Shown piece after piece: positions 1 through 7,371 of a stretch of 11,534 nucleotides of DNA. The notes below the pieces were generated by a model. The model was not told where the DNA came from, made no database searches, and saw only the letters and a program-made list of their open reading frames with translations. Every line of letters begins with the position of its first letter. Position 1 is the stretch's first letter. Made by a program: the position numbers and the translations under genes. Origin of the DNA: Helicostylum pulchrum (Eukaryota > Mucoromycota > Mucoromycetes > Mucorales > Mucoraceae); the NCBI GenBank assembly GCA_025677825.1, contig JAIXMO010000148.1, positions 1-11,534 on the forward strand, given 5' to 3'.

Positions 1-1053
1 ACGCAGCATACAGTGCTAATTACAGTCAAGCATGTTTATTATTACAAGCCATTCAAATGAATGGCAGACGTAGGCTAAGCAGCCAGTGTATTTGTATGTT
101 GATAATTAATTACCCGTGACCTTAGTTGCTAAAAAGTTTTTTTTTTATAGTACAACTAGCCAATTTTGTTGCCAGGGCTTGGGAAAAAAACCCAAACGGG
201 GACCAAGTCGTTGCACTTGCTAAACTGATGACGAATTTACTTGACACGACTTTACTATGTCCTGAAAAACCATTTGATGAAGCCTTGAAACAATTCTGTC
301 GTAACAATATTCCAACACATTCTGTGTCACCTAGTATTACTTTGTTAATAGCTATTGGCTATATCGAAAGACTTAAACAGGTAATAAAACAGCACAAATT
401 ATTCTTTTTTTCTTTATATACTGATGGATGAAATTTTTATTTTTTTATTGTAGAAGTATACTAATATCAAAGGTACTACTGGCTGCGGACACCGGTTAAT
501 CATGGTTGCGTATATGATGGCAGCCAAGTTTATGCATGTTAATTTAAGGTCTATCATTGATACCAGTAGTACTACTACTGCGCCATCATCACCTGCTGCT
601 TCTTTACCCAACAACAACAACAACAATTTAGCGCGTACATCAGCCGAACGATCTACTATTCATACAAATAAATATACCCTTCCTCCCATTATATCAAAAA
701 GCAACGAACAATTACCTTCACCCCCTACATCACCTAAAGCATACTCTGATTCAGACCCACTTAATTATCATTACTTTCAATCGCCCAGAAAAAACTCTAT
801 TAATAACAACAACACACCGCTTCAACCTCTTGTTCAAAATGAACGACACTTTCAAATATTACGTATGGAACTTGAATTCTTGCACTTTTTAAACTATGAC
901 CTTTCATTAACAGACACGTTAAAATGGATTCACTGGGCTCAAAGTTTCCAAGAAGACGATACCTGTTTGTCATCTGATACAAGTGACACAGATGAATTTC
1001 ATTATACCTCCGCTGATGAAGGTGATGACGAATTGGACGCAGAAGGCCACTAA
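1..1053 (+). CDS. Pho80/PCL-type cyclin, 5' partial
   Basis: Regulatory subunit of a Pho85-like cyclin-dependent kinase, by family resemblance. Exons: 1-93 (open in frame from base 3), 151-380 and 454-1053. Introns are 94-150 (GTATGT...TATAG, 57 nt) and 381-453 (GTAATA...TGTAG, 73 nt); both joins keep the frame, giving 306 visible residues. The cyclin box is recognisable: helix-1-like QLANFVARAW, then SPSITLLIAIGYIERLKQ across the second junction, then GHRLIMVAYMMAAKF (helix 3), then after a long insertion ILRMELEFLHFLNYDLSLT (helices 4-5). The insertion (562-837, about 92 residues) is rich in N, S, T and P and holds SP/TP sites, including SPRK. The C-terminus after the box is acidic (EDD, DTSDTDE, DEGDDELDAEGH). 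An ATG at 57 could start translation, but the frame is open to the window edge, so I treat it as truncated. The subfamily (PCL1/2, Pho80 or Mug80-like) cannot be fixed by eye. Confidence 0.8.
610..628 (+). repeat. AAC/CAA trinucleotide run in cyclin exon 3
   Basis: Six tandem AAC/AAT-type codons encode a run of six asparagines inside the low-complexity insertion of the cyclin. A second Asn run (AATAACAACAAC) lies near 801-812 in the same insertion. Coding trinucleotide runs of this kind tend to vary in length between strains. Confidence 0.6.
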
Positions 1054-1463
1054 AAAAAAGCCACTTTATTATACATATTTTACTTTTTCACCCCCCCAAA
1101 AAAATTAATTTTTTTGAATAATAAAAAGGAAAAAGTTTTTTCCCCTCTTGTAAGAAAGCATGTTGCTGCTGGTGGAATAAAACGGATAAATGTCCTACCA
1201 AAAAGATTAAAATACATACACTAGGTGGAGTATAAAATAACGGAATTATCCAATAAAAATGGATTACAACTCGTTTTTTTTTTTTTCGGTAGTAAATGGG
1301 CCCGATCATTCCTCAAAAATACGAGGAGAAAAAACACTTTTTATAGGAGAGACGTACTGATATTGCAGTGGTATAATAATATAATTTAATTGTTTTTATT
1401 CAAGAGGGGAGGGGGTATAAGAAAAAGAAGAAGTAAAAAAAAAAAAAAAAAAAAAGTCAACTA
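1054..1463. other. Convergent intergenic region
   Basis: About 410 bases between two genes that converge tail to tail. It holds the cyclin 3' end, a possible poly(A) signal for the minus-strand gene (TTTATT at 1395-1400, which is AATAAA on the minus strand), and a 21-nt A run at 1435-1455 directly beside the minus-strand stop codon. The only longer open frame here (minus strand, around 1088-1309) has no domain or splice support. Confidence 0.6.
1120..1125 (+). terminator. Candidate polyadenylation signal of the cyclin gene
   Basis: AATAAA about 70 nt past the cyclin stop codon, in an A/T-rich tract. It fits a eukaryotic poly(A) signal, but no cleavage site can be shown. Confidence 0.35.
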
Positions 1464-3187
1464 CTAGTGTTGAATGATCAGACCGTTTTGCTGCTGTTGT
1501 TGATGATAATAAAAGCCACCACCACCAACACCACCGGTGAGTGTTACATCTGCAAACTTTGCAACGGAGACAACTGTAGGATCACAACTTGTCACAGCCA
1601 AACCGACATAAATGTCTCGTGCCATCATTGTTGTTGGATTTTCAATTTCACTAAATGTTTCCCACGTATCAGTTGCAGTGGAGCCAATTTGCGCAATAAA
1701 TTTAGTGTTTCCTTGTCTTGTTAGACGTAAGCGATAAGGAGGAGACAATCTCTTCTTTTTTAGCAGCCTAGTATTATTTAAATTGAATTGACGTTGGTGT
1801 ATAAATAAACCATCTTGAGGAGACAGACCCAACATAACATGAGGAGACCCATGCGCTAAATGCTCGCGCATCATAATACCTGCTTTCGCACATGAAGCAA
1901 AAGCAGAGTGAGATTCAATTGTGACTTGAATACTTCCATTTCCTGAAAGCGCTTGATAAACAAAGCGAAATCCATCTTGTGCTAAAAAGCCTTTACCAGA
2001 ACCCCAAAGTGTAAATTTTTTAGCTGAATCAAAGGAGACGGAACCAATCAAGCCAACACTCTTTTCTTGACCAACGTCCATTGTTTGCCAGTGAAAGGGT
2101 AGGTTAGGGTTCGGCTGAGGTCCCGGAAATGGTTGTCTGTTAAGTTTGGCCTTTAAAAGAGGGGCAAGTTTACGTGCGAATTTATCTTGACCTATATCAT
2201 TAAGATGTAACTATACAAATATACAATAAATACACACAAATAAAAGTATATATAAAGTAACGACTACATAAATACTACAATACTTACAGGATCAATATAT
2301 GCAGTATGACCATATTGTATCCATCCAGTTGTATCGATGAAATGAATATTTTGATCAGCTTGAACATCATTTAAAAAAGTAACAGCAGATTGAGATTCTT
2401 GAAACAATACGCCCAACGGTTCTGATAATACTAAAATAATTGTATGAGGAAAATGATTTCGAATACGTGATAAAAAATTAGATAATCTAATCGTATATGC
2501 ATGCGGGTACTGATCATATTCTCCAAGTAATACGACAACAATACTGGGTGAGTAAAAGCTAGTGCCTTTAAAGTATTGCGTTTCCATGCCAATCGATTCT
2601 TGATGATCCATAAGCCATGCTCCTGGAAAAGCAATTTGAGATCTTTCTGTTGCCAAGAAACTAGATACCAGCCAAGGGAAGCTAGTCATGATTGAATTCG
2701 AAGTACCTAAACCAAGTGTTAAATCATGTCCAACAAACTCTATTAAATGAGGCTGTTGTTGTTGATTCTTCATACTAATGCTAGTATCATCGTTGATTTC
2801 AATGGCTTGAAGACAGATAGTGGAGCTAATATCGGACATGATGGTAATCATAGTTCTAGTAGTTGTAGCTGTAGGTAAATTAATAACCAACTCAATAGGA
2901 TAAACACCGTTATCAATAGCTTCCATTTTACTAATAGGTCCTTGTTTATCAATTTGTGTATATATTATCGCACTTTGACTCAATTTTAATTTAATTTGAC
3001 GTTGTTGTTCATCAAGTACGATGGTCGTTTTTAGATAAGCCCCAGACGAAACACTTTGTATATCCGTTAACGTTTTTTGCCAACGACCAAAATACTGAAT
3101 ATCACTGTCTTCAAACCCAACAATTCTTGCATTGGCTATCTGGACAACAATTAAATACAAACAATACACTAATAAAAAGTATTTCAT
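1464..3187 (-). CDS. Secreted CE2/SGNH-esterase-like protein with ConA-like C-terminal domain
   Basis: Two exons, 3187-2288 and 2210-1464, joined over a 77-nt intron (donor GTAAGT at 2287, acceptor TATAG ending at 2211) in phase 0; 548 aa. The start at 3187 is chosen because it begins a clean signal peptide (MKYFLLVYCLYLIVVQIANA). Residues 25-135 resemble the N-terminal beta domain of carbohydrate esterase family 2 (FGRWQ). Residues 148-325 form an SGNH-hydrolase region: block I G153-H-D-L-T, glycine block IAFPG, block III G222-E-Y-D, block V D299-P-L-H302 followed by LNDIGQDKFA. Residues 340-535 match a DUF1349/concanavalin-A-like fold (FHWQTMDVG, KAGIMMREHL, DIYVGLAVTS). The usual GDS nucleophile is replaced by GHD and the GxND Asn by Tyr, while DxxH survives, so esterase activity is doubtful. 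A binding or non-catalytic wall or polysaccharide role is inference. The tail is rich in Gly and Gln. Confidence 0.8.
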
Positions 3188-3512
3188 ATCTTTATTTCTT
3201 TTCACAAAAAAAGTAATACAAAAAGAACAGAAAAAAAAAAAAGAGGGAAAAAATAACAACAAAAAAGAGGGGAGGGGGGCGACGATGGAAACCCCACTCC
3301 CACTTTATTGTTTGAGAAAAACCATGCACAAACACAATAATCTTTTTTTAAAACCCAGTAATAAAGAGCATTTATTTTAAAAAAAAGGGGGTGGTGAGTG
3401 GTAATATATGTACAAGAATGATGTTTCCTCTTTTTAAAAGAGAAATATAATAGCTAATGAAAAAAATAAATAGAGGAGAATGTATTAACTACAAAGAGTT
3501 TTTTTTTTCTTT
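3188..3512. other. Upstream region of the SGNH-like gene
   Basis: About 325 bases between two tandem minus-strand genes. It must hold the 3' end of the upstream gene (TTTATT at 3371-3376 is AATAAA on the minus strand) and the promoter of the SGNH-like gene. Mostly poly-A/G and poly-A/T tracts; no convincing TATA box was found. Confidence 0.5.
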
Positions 3513-4024
3513 TTACTGCCATTGATCAACCATCATATCTCCCCAATACTCAACTGCAGGTTTACCAAAGACTTGTTGCTGCTTTTGTTGAAAAGAAGGT
3601 GTTATCACGGATTCATCCTCAGAGTCATATTCCGTCATTGGAGAAGTAGCATTCATAGGCTGTAACCAAAGAGGCGTGTCAGTAGGTGGTGGAGGTCTGT
3701 AATCAGGAGAAGCATAAGTTATGGCAGGTAAATCCTTTTCTGGCATAGGTTGATTTGGTGAAAATTGTGTATGCAGGTCAAAATAGCGTTTGGCTACAAT
3801 GGGCTATCATTTATATGTATATATTAGATAAATGTAAGGAATTTCTTTATTTTTTTTACACTCTATATATGTATATACCTCATCATCATCATTCATTCTA
3901 CGCTTACTAGAGCCTTGTTGTTGAACTGGTGCCACTTTTTATTTATTTTTTATTATTATTATTAAGCAGGGAAATTAAATGTTTAGCATTTTTTTAACTT
4001 ACAACTGCCAAATTGATATTCCAT
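3513..4024 (-). CDS. Hypothetical 122-residue disordered protein
   Basis: Not recognised. I reconstruct three exons on the minus strand: 4024-4003, 3934-3879 and 3803-3513. Introns are 68 nt (GTAAGT donor at 4002, AAAAG acceptor) and 75 nt (GTATAT donor at 3878, GATAG acceptor). Both joins keep the frame (phases 1 and 0), which supports the model. The protein starts MEYQFGS, has a basic patch SSKRR that could act as a nuclear localisation signal, then NDDDE, a more ordered-looking stretch IVAKRYFDLHTQFSP, a proline-rich stretch RPPPPTDTPLWLQP, an acidic patch TEYDSEDE and an aromatic C-terminus ending EYWGDMMVDQWQ. It has no signal peptide or membrane segment. Composition suggests a short, mainly disordered nuclear or regulatory protein; that is inference. 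A TATA box lies about 145 nt upstream of the start. Confidence 0.6.
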
Positions 4025-4165
4025 TTTTTTAATTGAGTTTAATGTATGAAAGAGTTAATTGATAGTTATTCTTTTCAAAAAGAAGTTCAATTAATAAAAA
4101 ATTTAATTATGTGAGAAAAAAAAAGGAAAGGAAAAACGAATATGCTATCCCAGTCTAGATGACCT

Positions 4166-4174
4166 TTTTATATA
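4166..4174 (-). promoter_or_regulatory. TATA box of the 122-residue gene
   Basis: On the minus strand this reads TATATAAAA followed by AGG. It sits 142-150 nt upstream of the ATG at 4024, leaving room for a roughly 110-nt leader. A CCAAT motif at about 4346-4352 lies further upstream on the plus strand. Confidence 0.5.
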
Positions 4175-4254
4175 CAATTTGACGAAAAATTTTTTTGTGC
4201 CGATGATAAACCACCCATCTTAAATGCGTTTGTAGGCAACTCAGTCAACTCTCT

Positions 4255-4274
4255 CCCCCCCCCCCCTTTTTTTT
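4255..4274. repeat. C12-T8 polypyrimidine tract
   Basis: Twelve C followed by eight T, with more CT-rich sequence on both sides (4240-4345). It lies about 80-180 nt upstream of the minus-strand TATA box. Such tracts can exclude nucleosomes or form triplex structures; a role here is inference. Confidence 0.5.
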
Positions 4275-4731
4275 CTCCGTTTTTTTATAATTGTGTGATT
4301 TGAAGTCAAACTTCCTCCCCCCATACTCTCTCACACCTCCTTTCAGCCAATGAAATAAATTCGGAATAATCAAGTGAAACAAAAAAAAAAAAAGTTTTAA
4401 TGGACTGTGTTTTTTACAAAAATGACGCGGGTATAGCATGTCTAAGGCAAAATTGTTTCCAAATGCGTGTTAGTCTCTCACTATCGAATCATGCTTTCAT
4501 GTAAATCATACAAGAGTCGTACTACTTTACTTTTTTTCTCAAAAGCCGGCTTTATTTAGAAATAAACACTACTGGCCATTCCATTAGTTATTCGTACAAA
4601 ACTTCTCACACTTTTTTTCATTTTCATTATACTTTACCTAAAGCATATATCTCGTCTTGAGAAGTATTATCAATTGATTTATCCGAGTTAATAAATTATC
4701 TTGCAAAAAAAAATCTCTTACTCATCTTTGA

Positions 4732-4740
4732 TATATAAAA
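4732..4740 (+). promoter_or_regulatory. TATA box before the 4854 start codon
   Basis: ATATATAAAAG context about 115 nt upstream of the ATG at 4854. It argues that the upstream part of the same open frame (4701-4853) is leader rather than coding, and that this region is transcribed. Confidence 0.5.
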
Positions 4741-4853
4741 GAAAGGGTACCCTTATCTCGTCAATACAAACAGATATACGCCTCCATTTGAACCGAGTCG
4801 AAAACACTCACTGCGCTATCCGCCGGGTAGTACAAAATTTCATAAAAAGCAAA

Positions 4854-5438
4854 ATGTCTTCTAATTTAAATATATCAAATCGTCAAAAGATGCCCCGTAG
4901 ACAAACTCTTTCAAGTTTTTGTGCGTTGAATTCATCTTCTGCTCAGTTTGGCGACAATCCGTTCTTCTTTCAATGATATTTTTTATTTTATTTTATACAA
5001 GAGTCTTAAGAAAATGTTTAGCCGAAAAATGATGGTTAATACTTGTGTGAATCAAGTTTGGGGATAACAAGTATAAGTACATACGATAATTGTGACCCCT
5101 CTCTTCCAGAAAATATAAACCTTCGCAGGAAGATGCAGCTGTGACGAAATTGATTGATGTGAGTTTATTAAATATGTTGCTTTAAAATATCTCTATTCAT
5201 CGCTAATATTCTACTGTTTAGTCGACAAGTACTCTAAGGCCGCGAGATAAAGTAGATATATTGTTCATGAATATAATGCGCAAGGTTTGAAGGCATAATT
5301 AGCGATTGGATACTTGAACATAATCATATCAAGGAATTGCATAAGCAAGATTTGTTGTACTGTAAAATTATGGACTTTACAACTTATATTAAATCATCTG
5401 GTACTCGTACAATCATCAGTGATAGATATTCGTACTAA
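4854..5438 (+). CDS. Candidate small gene, unrecognised, exon structure uncertain
   Basis: The first open segment (4854-4976) encodes a 40-residue peptide beginning MSSNLNISNRQKMPRRQTL after a good TATA box. It may stand alone. A longer model keeps the frame through exons 4854-4945, 5110-5158, 5222-5284 and 5334-5438, giving 102 residues. Intron 5159-5221 has a clear GTGAGT donor and GTTTAG acceptor, and the acceptor at 5109 is preceded by a pyrimidine tract. The other two donors are weak GTTTG types, similar to the GTTTGT used in the phosphatase gene downstream. Segments read KYKPSQEDAAVTKLID, then STSTLRPRDKVDILFMNIMRK, then ELHKQDLLYCKIMDF. Alternatively, a single-base frameshift at about 5285 would add FEGIISDWILEHNHIK between the last two, which looks equally protein-like and would point to a pseudogene. 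No domain is recognised. Confidence 0.35.
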
Positions 5439-5756
5439 AGTTAACTAAAATGAGTTACCATAAAAAGGAGTTTAACTTTAACTTAACACGACCGTTGGGG
5501 ATGCTTTAAGAAAGCATTCGCACCTTTTTCTTGTCAATTTTTTTTTTTTTTTTTTTTTTTACTTTAAAATACTATTCATCTGTAGCTTAATGAAGTTCTA
5601 AATAAAAATACAGCTTTTAAAAAATAAAAAAGTTAACTAAGCGTACGCAAAAATGATTAAATAGATCAGTCATTTTATCAGCCCAAGATATATTTATTCC
5701 GTCATTTTTTTTAGAATTAATAAATCACTTTTTCTTCCTCTTTTCTTCCTTTTACA
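5439..5756. other. Spacer with T23 tract
   Basis: About 320 bases without a convincing frame. It holds a perfect ATGCTTT/AAAGCAT inverted repeat at 5501-5517, a run of 23 T at 5538-5560, two copies of an AGTTAACTAA-like string (5439-5448 and about 5630-5639), and a strong pyrimidine tract ending TTTTACAG at 5757 that looks like a splice acceptor. Confidence 0.5.
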
Positions 5757-6793
5757 GTGCATTTACCACCAGCAAGTTTTTTTTTCCGTTTGTGCGGATC
5801 TTATGGCTTTGTACTAGCTTATATCCAGCTGTTGCTTAACGAAGAACCGTATCAGTTTGTACAAATATAAAAGAGAGAAAAATGCTTATAATAAAGGTAC
5901 GTGTATCCCAAAAAAAAAAAAAAAAAAAAAGTCATTTTTATGATAGTATTAACAAAGAAAATAAGCCATGCATTGAAGCTGGTAGTAAAATTGTTAAAAA
6001 ATATACCAAAGATGTTTTCGAAGGTGGATGATAGCTTCAAAACTTGCATTAAACAAGCAAAAGAAAGAAGAAGAAGGAAGATGATACGCCCAGGTACGAA
6101 AAATATCGTCTGCTTGTTTTTTTCATTATACAAGAATTTATGTTCTGGGGATGATAATGAATTGTTAAACGAAGATATGAACGAGAACGAGCTCACTGCA
6201 AGTTTTTCGTTCTCTGCATTTAATAATTTATTCAATTATGCTAAAAAAGACCTTGTAATTAAATGGGGGAAGCAAAGCTTATTTGCAAAAAAAAAAAAAA
6301 AAAAAAAAAAGAAGAGCACAAAGTACTTGACGATAATCATCGTAGGAGTCCTCCTGGTCCCATTATTGATATCTTCAAGACAAAGAAACATGGAAAGGTG
6401 GGGTTTCTGGAGCTCCGGACTCTTCTTCACAAGAACGTAGAGGCAGAGTCTTTTACCATCCCCACCATTCCCCTAACCTTAAAAGACAAGTTACCGTGAT
6501 TTGTTTCTTCGATGTGGAAAATCAATGTTATGTGTACAGTGCATTTATTTATTTATTTTCTCTTGTTAACTCGTATTTTTATTTTTTATTGCCATTAACA
6601 GAATTATATAACAAAAAGTCGCGAAACTGTCATCAATTATTTAAATGCTCGTCCTTCTGGTTCTCTTTCGCCAGAACTTTCTTCATCTGAGGTCTCCCCA
6701 GAAGAGAAAACTAGTATAAACCCAGTGTTTTTTTATAGCAGTTTGTTTATTTCGCCTGCTGGGCTTGTAAATCCCCTTAAATTAGCTCAATAG
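5757..6793 (+). pseudogene. Fragmented coding region: decaying gene or unresolved multi-exon gene
   Basis: Several protein-like open segments occur in order but in different frames. After the acceptor at 5757, frame 5760-5867 reads FFFRLCGSYGFVLAYIQLL. Then 5966-6021 reads PCIEAGSKIVKKYTKDVFE, preceded by a plausible intron (GTACGT donor at 5897). Then 6058-6095 reads AKERRRRKMIRPG. Next, 6120-6260 holds an acidic to aromatic stretch (DDNELLNEDMNENELTASF), followed near 6310-6390 by either a hydrophobic stretch (YLTIIIVGVLLVPLL) or, in another frame, SPPGPIIDIFKTKKHG. The end is the best supported part: 6370-6531 (SSSQERRGRVFYHPHHSPN), an intron 6532-6601 (GTGTAC...AACAG, 70 nt, phase 0) and a last exon 6602-6793 (ITKSRETVINYLNARPSG, ending KLAQ). 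The frame is broken at least once around 6350-6370. A runs of 21 and 24 nt inside the region could hide sequencing indels. No family was recognised. Confidence 0.35.
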
Positions 6794-7371
6794 ATACTTA
6801 TATTTCTCGTGTGCTTCAGGATTCCTTTTAAAAAGGTACTAAGTATTTTTGTGTATCATCGTTTTTATTAATTCAGGGCTGATGCAAAATAAAACTATTG
6901 GTGGTGTGAGATCTCCCCTTTTTTTTCTAGGGGATCTTCGCTTTACTAATAAAGATGTTATTGATTTTAAAGTTTTTTGTATAAAGAACAACAATTGTCT
7001 CATCTAGTCACCATAAGACTTTTTTTTCCCCGAAACTAATTTAAAAAAATCTGAGAACTACACATTTAAAAAAAAATGTCTTTCTTTTGTCTTTTATAAG
7101 TGAAGAGGTTACCGTTTCACTCCCTAATGTATTTAATATATGCTGACTAGACTTGGGGAATTCTCCGTATGCAAATCCAATATACTAAACATTATACTAA
7201 AAGCCCTTCCATGACGTACCTTTTTTTTTCACCTGTTACAAAAAAAAAAAGATCGACGCCTGTTGAGACATTAAGTCTCCGCTTAATCTTTTTCGAAAAG
7301 CAAAGATTTTGAATTACAATTTCTTTTTCTTTCTTTTCCTTCTAATTTATTTTGCGTACAAGAAAAAAAAA
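6794..7371. other. Intergenic region and alkaline phosphatase promoter
   Basis: About 580 bases of AT-rich sequence. It holds an imperfect hairpin around a T8 loop (AGATCTCCCC with GGGGATCT, 6909-6937), a TGACGT motif at 7212-7217 that resembles a CRE/ATF site, and a GAGAC/GTCTC inverted repeat at about 7264-7278. The leader just before the start codon is CT-rich and then A-rich. No clear TATA box and no CACGTG/CACGTT Pho4-type site was found here. Confidence 0.5.

Larger units (their letters stand above)
4025..4853. other. Divergent intergenic region
   Basis: About 830 bases separating a minus-strand gene from a plus-strand transcription unit. It holds a TATA box for each direction, the CT-rich tract near 4250-4345, a CCAAT motif, and a perfect 7-bp inverted repeat (TTTATTT-AG-AAATAAA, 4551-4566). 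No supportable gene was seen. The minus-strand open frame at 4245-4439 reads through low-complexity CT/GA sequence and is not credible. Confidence 0.6.

Noticed and set aside
2099..2116. Telomere-like string GGTAGGTTAGGGTTCGG
   Set aside because: A single near-copy inside the coding exon of the minus-strand esterase-like gene (encoding NPNLP); no tandem array.
4245..4439. Minus-strand open frame of 64 codons
   Set aside because: It crosses the C12-T8 tract and other low-complexity sequence and lies in a promoter region with its own TATA box.
4701..4853. N-terminal extension of the 4854 frame (Lys/Ile-rich 51 residues)
   Set aside because: It contains the TATA box at 4732-4740 and no ATG at its head, so it is more likely promoter and leader.
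5501..5517. ATGCTTT/AAAGCAT hairpin followed by T-rich sequence, like a bacterial terminator
   Set aside because: The genome is eukaryotic, the stem is only 7 bp with a 3-nt loop, and nothing upstream would use intrinsic termination.
5852..6235. Minus-strand open frame rich in Phe and Leu that looks like a membrane protein
   Set aside because: It is the reverse complement of A-rich and Lys-rich plus-strand sequence, including a 21-nt A run. It has no splice, promoter or domain support.
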